In this document: piece by piece, positions 9,391 through 17,058 of the stretch
Position numbering within the stretch: the stretch's first letter is position 1
Layout of the letters: each line of letters starts with the position of its first letter
Assembly (NCBI RefSeq): GCF_003947415.1
Contig: NZ_QHKL01000002.1
Location: 186,001-250,000, forward strand
Origin: Amycolatopsis sp. WAC 01376
GTDB lineage: Bacteria; Actinomycetota; Actinomycetes; Mycobacteriales; Pseudonocardiaceae
Length of the DNA: 64,000 nt
Direction of reading: 5' to 3'
Program-made: the position numbers and the translations under genes
The notes under the pieces: generated by a model
Told to the model about the DNA's origin: nothing
Seen by the model: the letters and a program-made list of their open reading frames with translations, nothing else
Databases searched by the model: none

Positions 9391-11139
9391 CTACGTGGGC
9401 TGCTCGGCGTCCCACGCGGGGTCGGTCGGAGCATCCTCACCGGGCCATCCGGTCGCCGGATCGATGGCCATCGAGTTCACCGACGAAACCTGGTTCCCGC
9501 CGCCGCGTTTCGCCTGGTACATGGCCGCGTCGGCACGTGCGAGGACCTGTTCGGCCCGCTCCTGCGGCCGAAGGGAAACCAGCCCGACGGAGAGGGTGAC
9601 ACCGTGCGAAAGATGGTGCGGCAGAGATGCGACGGCATTCACAGAACGACCGAGCGCCTGCTTCGCCGCCGACGCCGGAGCCCCAGGTAGAAGCACGATG
9701 AACTCGTCTCCTCCGTAGCGGGCGACCACATCGTCGCCGCGGAGGGCGTCGCGCAGCGTGCTCGCGATGACACGGAGCACGTTGTCGCCCTCGGCGTGCG
9801 ACTGCTTGTCGTTGACGTCCTTGAAGCCGTCGAGGTCGACCAGCGCGACCGCGAGCGGCTGGGCGTCGGCGGACGACGCCAGCGAACGCAGCTTTTCGTC
9901 GAGCGCGCGCCGGTTCGGCAGCCCGGTGAGCGGGTCCTGCAACGCCTGCTGGGTGATCGCGCCGTGCTCGGCGGACAGGCGTTCGTGCTCCCGGCGCGCG
10001 TTGAGCGTGGCGATCTGCGATTCCCGCAGCGACCACATCTCCGTTTCGAGGATGGTCGCGTAGTCGATCAGCGACTGGCTCGCCCCGGACGCGTAGTCCG
10101 GGGTGGTGTCGAGCCTGGCGAGCTCGCGGGCGAGGTTCAACCGCATCGACGGCAGCGAGCCGTCCTCGTTGTCCTCGCGAACGTCTTTGAGTACCTGCAG
10201 CGCGTCTTCGCGGCGGCCCTCGTTGTCCAGGCAGCGGGCCAGCGCGATGGCGATGATCTCGCGTTCGTGCGGGAACACCAGTTCCGGATGCAGCAGCGAG
10301 CTCAACCGGTCGATATGGGACGAATCGGGCGACGCCAGCGCGGCCGCCGCGGCGAGTACGCCGACCTGGTCGATCGCGGGCACCCCGGCCTTGCGGGGGA
10401 ACAGTGACTCGGTGAACGGGCCTTCGGCTGCCTGCGCCATCGACGCCGCGGTGCGGAACTTGTCCGCTCCCTCGTCGTAGCGCTCGATGCGTTCGAGCCG
10501 CAGGCCCCAGCCCAGCAGCATCTTGACCCGGTTGATCAGCTGGAGCGCGATCTCGTGCGGGCTCGCGCTGTCGCGGATCGCCTGCGCGGCGCGGGCGATG
10601 GCCTCCTCGGCCGCTTCGTAGACGCCCAGCTGGTTCAGCACCAGCCAGCAGTCGACGAGGGTCGTGGACAGCATCCGGTCCCAGTTGCGCCTGCCGATCT
10701 GGCGGTCTGGGACGGCGGAGTCGTCGAGGATGGCCAGCGCCCTGGCGATCTCGGTGAGGGCGGCGTCCTCCTGTTTGGCGATCACCAGGCGGCGGCCGCG
10801 CATCGCGTGCGCGTCGGCGCGCATCAGCGCGAGACCGTGCCGTCTGGTGTGCGCGAGCATCTCGTCGAGCCTGGGTTCGGCTTCGGCGGCGAGACCACGG
10901 GTGACCAGCCTGGCGGCCGCCGAGTAGCGCAGTAGCTGGGCGACCAGGAGAGGTTCGCCGCGGCGCTGTGTCTCGTCGAGGAGTTCGTCGAGGCTGGTGA
11001 TGATGTCCAGCTGTTCGGTGAAGCTGACGCGCTGGATGGCCGCACCGAGTTCGCGCGCGCGACCATGAAGCCAGGCGTCGGACATCTCCGCAAGCGCCGG
11101 CCGCCTGCTGCTGGTCGTCGCGTCCTCGGTCAGCCGCAC
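9391..11139 (-). CDS. GGDEF-domain diguanylate cyclase with TPR-like N-terminus
   Basis: A 582-residue protein predicted to make cyclic di-GMP. The C-terminal cyclase domain has DPLTGLPNRRALDEKL, ALVDLDGFKDVND and an intact YGGDEF active site near residue 475, followed by VTLSVGLVSL and DAAMYQAKRGG. The first 400 residues are alpha-helical and Ala/Leu/Arg-rich with TPR-like periodicity. No membrane segments are seen, so sensing is cytoplasmic. A short linker before the cyclase (LRESQIATLNARREHERL) looks coiled-coil. There is no EAL domain and no RxxD inhibitory site immediately before GGDEF. The start is GTG. It ends 44 bp from the glmU start. Confidence 0.9.
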   Translation of the reverse strand: MRLTEDATTSSRRPALAEMSDAWLHGRARELGAAIQRVSFTEQLDIITSLDELLDETQRRGEPLLVAQLLRYSAAARLVTRGLAAEAEPRLDEMLAHTRRHGLALMRADAHAMRGRRLVIAKQEDAALTEIARALAILDDSAVPDRQIGRRNWDRMLSTTLVDCWLVLNQLGVYEAAEEAIARAAQAIRDSASPHEIALQLINRVKMLLGWGLRLERIERYDEGADKFRTAASMAQAAEGPFTESLFPRKAGVPAIDQVGVLAAAAALASPDSSHIDRLSSLLHPELVFPHEREIIAIALARCLDNEGRREDALQVLKDVREDNEDGSLPSMRLNLARELARLDTTPDYASGASQSLIDYATILETEMWSLRESQIATLNARREHERLSAEHGAITQQALQDPLTGLPNRRALDEKLRSLASSADAQPLAVALVDLDGFKDVNDKQSHAEGDNVLRVIASTLRDALRGDDVVARYGGDEFIVLLPGAPASAAKQALGRSVNAVASLPHHLSHGVTLSVGLVSLRPQERAEQVLARADAAMYQAKRGGGNQVSSVNSMAIDPATGWPGEDAPTDPAWDAEQPT

Positions 11140-11182
11140 ACACCCCCACCGTTGAAAACGCCGCTGGTCATCTGTTCGTCTG

Positions 11183-11254
11183 CTCCGCCGCCAGGATTCG
11201 AACCTGAACTGTCAGAACCAAAATCTGAAGTGCTGCCGATTACACTACGGCGGA
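11183..11254 (-). tRNA. tRNA-Gln (anticodon TTG)
   Basis: On the minus strand the acceptor arms TCCGCCG and CGGCGGA pair fully. The D-arm GTGT/GCAC, anticodon stem TCAGA/TCTGA and T-loop TTCGAAT are all intact. The anticodon loop TTTTGGT gives TTG, reading CAA. The discriminator base is G, as expected for Gln. The CCA end is not encoded. It sits just upstream of the GGDEF gene on the same strand. Confidence 0.95.
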
Positions 11255-11351
11255 TCGATCCTGGTCAGGATAGCCATGCCGGAGACGCCCGCGTGCGCCC
11301 GGGGGTTGCCTCACCTTCGCGGGCACTCCACAGGGGACGAAACCTCCTGTA

Positions 11352-11374
11352 CCGTAACTTACGGCATCGTAGGT
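11352..11374. promoter_or_regulatory. Overlapping palindromes ahead of the desaturase gene, candidate TetR operator
   Basis: Two palindromes overlap here: the perfect CCGTAA-C-TTACGG at 11352-11364, and an 18-bp one of pattern ACnTACGnnnnCGTAnGT at 11357-11374. They lie 55-75 bp before the desaturase ATG and near a plausible promoter. A TetR regulator is encoded directly after the desaturase. That this is its operator is an inference from position and symmetry. Confidence 0.5.
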
Positions 11375-11428
11375 AAGGTCACCCTTAGGGAAAACCTCGA
11401 GGGTTGCGCATAGAAAAGAAGTGACTGC

Positions 11429-12379
11429 ATGACGGCTACCCTGGACCGTTCCCAGAAGCCCGCGAAGGGCCCCAAGCCGGTAATCGAAGGACATCGATCG
11501 AGCGGCGTTCAGCTCTCGGTCTACCTCGGGGTCATCTTCCCGCTCGCCGCACTGCTCGCGGCCGTCCCGTTCGCCTGGGGCTGGGGACTGACCTGGGTCG
11601 ACGTCGGCCTCTTCGTGGTCTTCTACGCGATCAGCGGACTCGGTATCACCGTTTCGTATCACCGCTACTTCACGCACGGCTCGTTCAAGGCCAAGCCGTG
11701 GCTGCGCGTCGCGATGGCGATCGCCGGCAGCATGGCCGTCCAGGGCCCCGTGATCACCTGGGTCGCCGACCACCGGCGCCACCACGCCTTCTCCGACCGC
11801 GACGGCGACCCGCATTCGCCGTGGCTGTTCGGGACGACACCGGTCGCCATCGCCAAGGGTTTCTGGCACGCGCACATGGGCTGGCTGTTCGAGCGCGACC
11901 AGACCAACGCGGAGCGCTTCGCGCCGGACCTGGTGAAGGACCCGGCCATCAAGAAGGTCGACGACCTGTTCTGGCTGTGGAGCCTGCTCACCCTGGTGCT
12001 GCCCGCGATCCTCGGTGGACTGATCACCTGGTCGTTCTGGGGCGCGGTGACCGCGTTCTTCTGGGCCGGTCTGGTGCGCGTCTGCGTGCTGCACCACGTG
12101 ACCTGGTCGGTGAACTCGGTCTGCCACATGATCGGCGAGCGCCCGTTCGCCGCCCGTGACAAGTCGGCCAACTTCTGGCCGCTGGCGATCTTCTCCTTCG
12201 GCGAGTCGTGGCACAACCTGCACCACGCCGACCCGACCTCGGCACGGCACGGTGTGCAGCGCGGCCAGATCGACATTTCCGCGCGGCTCATTTGGATCTT
12301 CGAGAAGTTCGGCTGGGCCTATGACGTGCGCTGGCCGACCCCGCAGCGCCTCGCGCGCATCGCCACTGAAAGCAAATAG
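11429..12379 (+). CDS. Membrane acyl-CoA desaturase (delta-9 type)
   Basis: Introduces a double bond into membrane acyl chains through a di-iron centre fed by electrons from a reductase. The 316-residue protein has the three histidine boxes of the family: HRYFTH, DHRRHHAFSD and ESWHNLHHAD. Hydrophobic segments surround them (YLGVIFPLAALLAAVPFAWG, VGLFVVFYAISGLGITV, SLLTLVLPAILGGLITW). No cytochrome b5 or rubredoxin domain is fused. A TetR gene follows 23 bp downstream, so the pair probably forms a self-regulated unit of the DesA/DesT kind. The palindromes upstream are candidate operator sites. Confidence 0.93.
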   Translation: MTATLDRSQKPAKGPKPVIEGHRSSGVQLSVYLGVIFPLAALLAAVPFAWGWGLTWVDVGLFVVFYAISGLGITVSYHRYFTHGSFKAKPWLRVAMAIAGSMAVQGPVITWVADHRRHHAFSDRDGDPHSPWLFGTTPVAIAKGFWHAHMGWLFERDQTNAERFAPDLVKDPAIKKVDDLFWLWSLLTLVLPAILGGLITWSFWGAVTAFFWAGLVRVCVLHHVTWSVNSVCHMIGERPFAARDKSANFWPLAIFSFGESWHNLHHADPTSARHGVQRGQIDISARLIWIFEKFGWAYDVRWPTPQRLARIATESK

Positions 12380-12402
12380 CGAGGTCGCGTTAGTCTTCTG
12401 CG

Positions 12403-13071
12403 ATGGCGGGGAGAAGGCGGACCAAACGTGAAGCGGTCACCGGGGCGCGTCCTGTCGCCCCGGTGGCCCGGGTGCGGATGACGGGGACCGAGCGCAGGCA
12501 GCAGCTGCTCAACGTCGCCAGGGCCCTTTTCGCGGAGAAGGGTTTCGAAGGCACATCCATCGAGGAGATCGCGCACCGCGCGAACGTCTCCAAACCGGTG
12601 GTGTACGAGCATTTCGGCGGCAAGGAAGGCATCTACGCCGTCGTCGTCGACCGCGAGACCCAGCTGCTGCTCGACCGGATGATCTCCACGCTCCACGGCG
12701 GGCACCCGAGGGTGATGCTGGAGCAGGCGGCGATCGCGTTGCTCTCCTATGTCGAAGATTCGCACGACGGCTTCCGCATCCTCGTCCGGGATTCGCCGGT
12801 CGCGAGTTCGACGGGCACGTTTTCCACGGTGCTGAACGACATCGCCAGCCAGGTCGAGCACATCCTCGCGCAGCAGTTCGCCGCGCGGGGTTACGACGAG
12901 AAGCTGGCCGCGCTGTACGCGCAGGCGCTCGTCGGCATGGTCGCGTTGACCGGGCAATGGTGGCTCGACGCCCGGAAGCCGAAGCGGGACGAGGTCGCCG
13001 CGCATCTGGTCAACCTCGCCTGGAACGGTCTGTCCAATTTGGAACACAAACCGAAGCTGCGGCTGTACTGA
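12403..13071 (+). CDS. TetR-family transcriptional regulator
   Basis: A 222-residue regulator. After a basic 25-residue leader comes the TetR helix-turn-helix: RRQQLLNVARALFAEKGFEGTS, IEEIAHRANVSKPVVYEHFG. The C-terminal ligand domain holds VALTGQWWLDARKPKRDEV. It lies directly after the desaturase gene and probably controls it in response to acyl-CoA composition (inference). It occupies the position of M. tuberculosis Rv1019, a TetR gene between glmU and mfd. An internal ATG at 12478 is an alternative start that would remove the leader. Confidence 0.9.
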   Translation: MAGRRRTKREAVTGARPVAPVARVRMTGTERRQQLLNVARALFAEKGFEGTSIEEIAHRANVSKPVVYEHFGGKEGIYAVVVDRETQLLLDRMISTLHGGHPRVMLEQAAIALLSYVEDSHDGFRILVRDSPVASSTGTFSTVLNDIASQVEHILAQQFAARGYDEKLAALYAQALVGMVALTGQWWLDARKPKRDEVAAHLVNLAWNGLSNLEHKPKLRLY

Positions 13072-13144
13072 GATCCTGGCAGTAACGTTTACCGGCCGGT
13101 GAGCGCTAGGTCCCCCATAAAGATCATTCAGCTGGGGGGCCACC

Positions 13145-13786
13145 ATGGAAAACTATCCCGCTCCCGCCGTGGAACAGATGGTGCCGCAGAAGAAGACGTG
13201 GATCATCCCCGTCGTCATCCTCGGCGCCATCGGCCTCATCGTCCTGGCCTTTGTCCTCGCCCGGGGTCCCCGCGCGGAGCCGGTCACCGCGCCGAGTGTC
13301 GAAGTCGGTACCTGCCTCAAAGGTGACATCAACAACGCGGTCGGCGTCAAGAACGCCGAATGCGGAACACCGGAAGCGAACTTCGAAGTCGTCGGCAAAC
13401 AGGACGGCAGGTCGGAAATCGAGGTTCGCGTCACGGGTGGCATGTATTGCGACGAATACTCCGACGTCGATGCTTATCTCTTCCAGGGGAAGCAGGCGTC
13501 CACCGAAGGTGTGCTGCTGTGCTTGGAAGACCTCAAGAACCCTGGTCAGCGGGCGCCGGTCGTCGGTGACTGCCTTCCCGGCGACGCGGTCGAGGCGAAG
13601 AAGCTCGCGAAGGTCGACTGTGCTGTGGCCGGTTACAAGGTGCTCGCAGTCGAGAAGAAGTCCGCGGTCGCTTACGGGGACGACACTTGTGCGCAGGTGC
13701 CGTCCACCGACGCGAAGCTCACCTGGCGCAGGGTCGGGCCTGGGCTTTCGCAGGAGCGCGTGCTGTGCCTGGACAAGCTCAAGTAG
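13145..13786 (+). CDS. Membrane-anchored protein with Cys-rich extracytoplasmic domains (LppU-like)
   Basis: A 213-residue protein with a short cytoplasmic start, one transmembrane helix (WIIPVVILGAIGLIVLAFVLA, about residues 19-39) and an extracellular part with two related Cys-containing halves: VGTCLKGDINNAVGVKNAEC...YC...LC and VGDCLPGDAVEAKKLAKVDC...TC...LC. The paired Cys suggest disulfides and an internal duplication. This LppU/septum-associated-like layout recurs in actinobacterial hypothetical proteins. No enzymatic motif is visible. It converges on the Nudix gene with only 6 bp between stops. Confidence 0.72.
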   Translation: MENYPAPAVEQMVPQKKTWIIPVVILGAIGLIVLAFVLARGPRAEPVTAPSVEVGTCLKGDINNAVGVKNAECGTPEANFEVVGKQDGRSEIEVRVTGGMYCDEYSDVDAYLFQGKQASTEGVLLCLEDLKNPGQRAPVVGDCLPGDAVEAKKLAKVDCAVAGYKVLAVEKKSAVAYGDDTCAQVPSTDAKLTWRRVGPGLSQERVLCLDKLK

Positions 13787-13792
13787 CGGTCG

Positions 13793-14185
13793 TCAGCGCA
13801 GGAGGCCGGTCTCCCGCAGGTGGTCGAAGATGATCTTGCCCACCGCGGAGAGCCGGTCCCTGTCTTCGTAGTCCAGCCACGCGAGTTCCTCGATTTCGCT
13901 GCTGGCCGCGACAGTTCCGCTGAATTCGGCCGTGTAGCAGGTCGTCCGGACCACGAGGCCGGACGCGTGGCCATCGGCCTGTGCCTCGAAGACTCCCGCG
14001 GGTGCGATGCTCGCCGGGTCGATCTCGACGGTCAGTTCCTCCCGGATTTCCCGGATCAGCGTCTCGGCGTCGCTTTCGCCGGGTTCGCGTTTCCCGCCGG
14101 GCAGGTAGAACACGGACTTGCCGCGCGAGCGGGCGGTCAGGATCCGGCCGTCTCGCAGGTACAGCCAAGCGATCTTGTCGATCAT
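13793..14185 (-). CDS. Nudix hydrolase
   Basis: Hydrolyses a nucleoside diphosphate linked to another moiety. The 130-residue length is typical of small Nudix proteins. The Nudix box GGKREPGESDAETLIREIREEL is complete, with all metal-binding Glu residues (REIREEL). The substrate cannot be read from the sequence; MutT-like pyrophosphatases have this size. It lies 2 bp downstream of an isochorismatase-like gene on the same strand, so the two are probably co-transcribed. Confidence 0.93.
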   Translation of the reverse strand: MIDKIAWLYLRDGRILTARSRGKSVFYLPGGKREPGESDAETLIREIREELTVEIDPASIAPAGVFEAQADGHASGLVVRTTCYTAEFSGTVAASSEIEELAWLDYEDRDRLSAVGKIIFDHLRETGLLR

Positions 14186-14187
14186 GT

Positions 14188-14709
14188 TCAGCCCAGTGCC
14201 GCGGCGGTTTCGGCGGTCGTGAGCACTTCGCCCAGCCGCGGGAACACTTTCGTGAGCGCGGATTCGTGGGAGATCGCGGCGATGCCCGCCATCGCGTCCG
14301 AAACGGCGATGGTCTCGTAGACATGGTCGATCGCGGCGCGCAGCGTCGATTCGACGCCGTACTCCGTGGCGATCCCGGCGAGCACCAGCGTCTTCACGCC
14401 GAGTCCGCGCAGGAGTTCGTCGAGTCCGGTGCGGTAGAACGCGCCGATCGTGTGCTTGGTGATCAGGTGCTCGCCTTCGCGAGGCGTCAGCTCGGCGACC
14501 AGTTCACTGCCGGGCGGCTGCTCGTCGACGCCCGGCCGGTGCGCCCGCACGTGGACGATCGGGGAACCGGCCGCGCTGAAGGCGTCACGCAGCAGGACGG
14601 CGTTCGACACGACTTCGGTGCCTTCGATCGGGACAGTCTCGAGTGCGACGATCCGCGTCTGGAGGTCGATCAGGACGAGCGCGGTCGTCGCCGGGTCGAT
14701 CTTCGTCAT
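14188..14709 (-). CDS. Isochorismatase-like hydrolase lacking the usual catalytic Cys
   Basis: A 173-residue isochorismatase-fold protein. The Asp (ALVLIDLQ) and Lys (LITKHTIGAF) of the family triad are present. In the third motif, however, the usual Cys is replaced: it reads AGIATEYGVEST where cysteine hydrolases have a Cys before VEST. It therefore cannot use the nicotinamidase-type Cys mechanism, and a true-isochorismatase-like or altered chemistry is possible. The first gene of a pair with the Nudix hydrolase (2-bp gap). Confidence 0.82.
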   Translation of the reverse strand: MTKIDPATTALVLIDLQTRIVALETVPIEGTEVVSNAVLLRDAFSAAGSPIVHVRAHRPGVDEQPPGSELVAELTPREGEHLITKHTIGAFYRTGLDELLRGLGVKTLVLAGIATEYGVESTLRAAIDHVYETIAVSDAMAGIAAISHESALTKVFPRLGEVLTTAETAAALG

Positions 14710-14741
14710 GCGAGGAAGCCTAGTGTCCCTCTGCTGGAGAT

Positions 14742-14990
14742 ATGAGGAAGCACAGGGAAGTCGTGGTCACCGGCGGCGGAACGGCACGGCCGGAGCCGGT
14801 TCCTACGGTGCCGCCAAGGCCGCGCTGGAAGCGTCGAACGTCGACGTGGCAAGGGAATTCGGGCCGCGGGGGATCACCGCGGACATCGTCGCGCCGGGAC
14901 TGGCCGGCGACACCGAGTTCTTCCAGGGCAAGCTCTCCGGCGAGCGCCGGGCATGGCTGATCGGCAACACGCACTCGCTGTCAGGTCCAT
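14742..14990 (+). pseudogene. Decayed short-chain dehydrogenase (SDR) gene
   Basis: Fragments of one SDR gene lie in two frames. The first (ATG at 14742) reads MRKHREVVVTGGGT, the start of an SDR with the TGGGxG nucleotide motif. Near 14780 this joins, in another frame, to SYGAAKAALEASNVDVAREF and ITADIVAPGLAGD, which is the YxxxK catalytic region and what follows it. The middle of the gene (roughly 120 codons) is missing and the C-terminus is lost after LIGNTHS. It is an internally deleted, truncated remnant. Confidence 0.8.
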
Positions 14991-15189
14991 ACCTGACTGT
15001 GTGGATTTTGGTGCGTTGGATGACCCGAAACCACACCGTCACCAGGAGGGGGAGAGCAAAGGACCTTTGCTATCGCCTCCGGGCCGGCCCACCCGGCCCC
15101 AGTCCACAGCGCGGTCGTCGGCTGGATCGCCCGTGCCGTCAGGGACCGCCTGGGCGCGAAGACCGCGGACATGACTTGCAGGACACGGC
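14991..15189. other. Gene-free debris region after the SDR remnant
   Basis: About 200 bases without an intact gene. It holds a short palindrome (CAGGTccatACCTG, beginning just before this interval), a member of the AGCAAAGG palindrome family at 15055-15071, and a plus-strand open stretch near 15110-15186 that translates AVVGWIARAVRDRLGAK and stops. That last piece may be the tail of another lost gene, but I cannot identify it. Confidence 0.45.
15055..15071. repeat. Perfect 17-bp palindrome (AGCAAAGG family)
   Basis: AGCAAAGG-A-CCTTTGCT is a perfect palindrome around one base. It matches the arms of the inverted repeat at 6817-6873 and the copies at 33512 and 33556. It lies in the debris between the SDR remnant and the sugar dehydrogenase stop, so it may act as the terminator of the latter on the minus strand. 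Confidence 0.7.
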
Positions 15190-16374
15190 CTAGGCGCCAG
15201 GGGTGACGCGGAGCAGCTTGTCGTCCTCACCTTCCGAAGTGGTGATGTAGAGCGCGCCGTCCGGGCCGCTGCGAACGGCGCGGAGCCTGCCGAACTTGTC
15301 GTCGAACTCCGGCGGCAGCGTCACTTCGGTGACCTTGCCGGTGTCGTCAAGGCGGAACAGCAGGAGCTTCTGCCCCTTCAACGCGGTCACGGCGAGCGAG
15401 CCTTCGAGCGGGCCCCACTGCGATCCGGTGAGGAATTCCGCGCCGCAGATGGCTTCGGTGATCTCGCCCGTCGTCCACAAAGGACTGACGGCGTCCGGGA
15501 AGCGTTGCTTGTCGGTCATCGGCACGCTCTCGTCGTAGCTGGTCTCGGTGCCGCCCTTCGACGGGTCCCAGCCGTAATTCGCGCCCGCGCGTTCCAGGTT
15601 GACCTCGTCGTCGATGGTCGGCCCGTGCTCGGCGGTGAACACCTGCCCGGAGCCCGGCCGCACCGTGACGCCCTGGACGTTGCGGTGCCCGAAGGTGAAC
15701 ACGCGCTGCTCGTTCGGATTCGCCGACGAGATGAACGGGTTGTCCGGCAACGCGTTCCCGGTCTTCGCGTCGATTCGCAGCACCTTGCCGCCGAGACTCG
15801 TCCGGTCCTGCGGGTGCTGCGGGCGGGCCGTGTCGCCGGTGCCGACGAGCAGCGCGCCGTCCGCTCCGAACGCGGGACGGCAGCCCGAATGCCTGCCGCT
15901 GGAGTTCACCGGCAGCCCGGTCAGCAGGTCCTTCACCTTCGTGGCGCTCGCGCCGTCGTCGGAAAGCCGCCAGGTGACCAGCCGGATGTCGACGGCCTTG
16001 TCACCCTCCTTATGGGTCTGGCAGGTGATGAATTCGCGCGAAGTCGCGAAATCCTTGCTGATCACCATCCCCATCAGACCGCCTTCGCCGCGTACGTGGA
16101 CGTCGGAGAAGTCGGCGGCGACGTCGCGCTTCGTGCCGCCGTCGACCAGTGCCAGCTTCCCGGGGCGCTGGGTGACGAGGATCTTCCCGTCCGGCAGGAA
16201 GCCGACGTCCCAGCCGTGTTCGAGGCCGGCCGTCACCTGCTCGACCTTCAGCGACGTCACGGCGGGCTTCGAGGTGACCGGCGGGGCGCTCTGCACCGGT
16301 TCGCTCGATGCCCCGGAACAGGCTGTGACCAGCAAGGACAGGGACGCGAACGCGACGACGGCGGTTGTGCGCAT
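15190..16374 (-). CDS. PQQ-type glucose/sorbosone dehydrogenase lipoprotein
   Basis: A 394-residue six-bladed beta-propeller enzyme of the soluble glucose dehydrogenase/GSDH family, which oxidises sugars with bound PQQ outside the membrane. The N-terminus MRTTAVVAFASLSLLVTAC carries a lipobox (LVTAC), so it is surface-anchored. Family motifs include GWDVGFLPDGKILVTQR, GEGGLMGMV, SSGRHSGCRPAFGADG (catalytic His), FTFGHRNVQGV and YGWDPSKGG. No PQQ biosynthesis gene is in the window, so cofactor supply is unknown and some family members may use other acceptors. Confidence 0.9.
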   Translation of the reverse strand: MRTTAVVAFASLSLLVTACSGASSEPVQSAPPVTSKPAVTSLKVEQVTAGLEHGWDVGFLPDGKILVTQRPGKLALVDGGTKRDVAADFSDVHVRGEGGLMGMVISKDFATSREFITCQTHKEGDKAVDIRLVTWRLSDDGASATKVKDLLTGLPVNSSGRHSGCRPAFGADGALLVGTGDTARPQHPQDRTSLGGKVLRIDAKTGNALPDNPFISSANPNEQRVFTFGHRNVQGVTVRPGSGQVFTAEHGPTIDDEVNLERAGANYGWDPSKGGTETSYDESVPMTDKQRFPDAVSPLWTTGEITEAICGAEFLTGSQWGPLEGSLAVTALKGQKLLLFRLDDTGKVTEVTLPPEFDDKFGRLRAVRSGPDGALYITTSEGEDDKLLRVTPGA

Positions 16375-16395
16375 GACATCAGCATGCCACCGTGC

Positions 16396-17058
16396 TCAAC
16401 CGCCCGCGCGCACCAAACCGCTTTCGTAGGCGAACACGACCGCGTGCACCCGGTCGCGCAGGGAGAGTTTCGCGAGAATCCGGCCGACGTGGGTTTTCAC
16501 CGTCGTCTCGCCGATATAGAGCTTCGACGCGATTTCGCTGTTCGCCAGCCCGCGCGCGATGAGCGCGAGGACGTCCTTCTCACGTTCGGTCAGCTTCTCC
16601 AGCCGCTTGCTTTCGCCGCCGTCGAGGGCAGCGTCCAGATAGCGGTCCAGCAGGCGTTTCGTGACCGAAGGCGAGATCATCGAATCCCCGCGAAGCACAC
16701 CTCGGATCGCGACGAGGATTTCTTCGGCCGGAGCATCCTTGACCAGGAACCCGCTGGCACCGGCACGCAACGCCGCGTACGCGTATTCGTCGAGGTCGAA
16801 GGTGGTGATCATCAGGACCCTCGTCCCGGGCAGAGCCGCGCAGATCCGCTCCGTCGCCGCGACGCCGTCGAGCACCGGCATCCGGACGTCCATCAGGACC
16901 AGGTCGGGCCGCAGTTTCAGGGCGGTTTCCACCGCCTCGGCCCCGTTGGCCGCCTCGCCCGCGACGGTCAGGTCATCCTGGCTCGTGACGATCATGCCCA
17001 TCCCGACGCGGACCAGTTCCTGGTCGTCGCAGATCAGCACCTTCACCGCGGATGTCAT
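16396..17058 (-). CDS. NarL/LuxR-family response regulator
   Basis: A 220-residue DNA-binding response regulator. The receiver domain has the acidic pair CDD at 10-12, the phosphoacceptor Asp57 (LVLMDVRMP), the Thr of MITTFD and Lys in FLVKD. The C-terminal LuxR helix-turn-helix reads LTEREKDVLALIARGLANSEIA, LYIGETTVKTHVGRIL. Its start overlaps the stop of the sensor kinase gene as ATGA, so the two form a two-component system. Its targets are not visible, although the lipoprotein dehydrogenase directly downstream may be in the same transcript. Confidence 0.95.
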   Translation of the reverse strand: MTSAVKVLICDDQELVRVGMGMIVTSQDDLTVAGEAANGAEAVETALKLRPDLVLMDVRMPVLDGVAATERICAALPGTRVLMITTFDLDEYAYAALRAGASGFLVKDAPAEEILVAIRGVLRGDSMISPSVTKRLLDRYLDAALDGGESKRLEKLTEREKDVLALIARGLANSEIASKLYIGETTVKTHVGRILAKLSLRDRVHAVVFAYESGLVRAGG

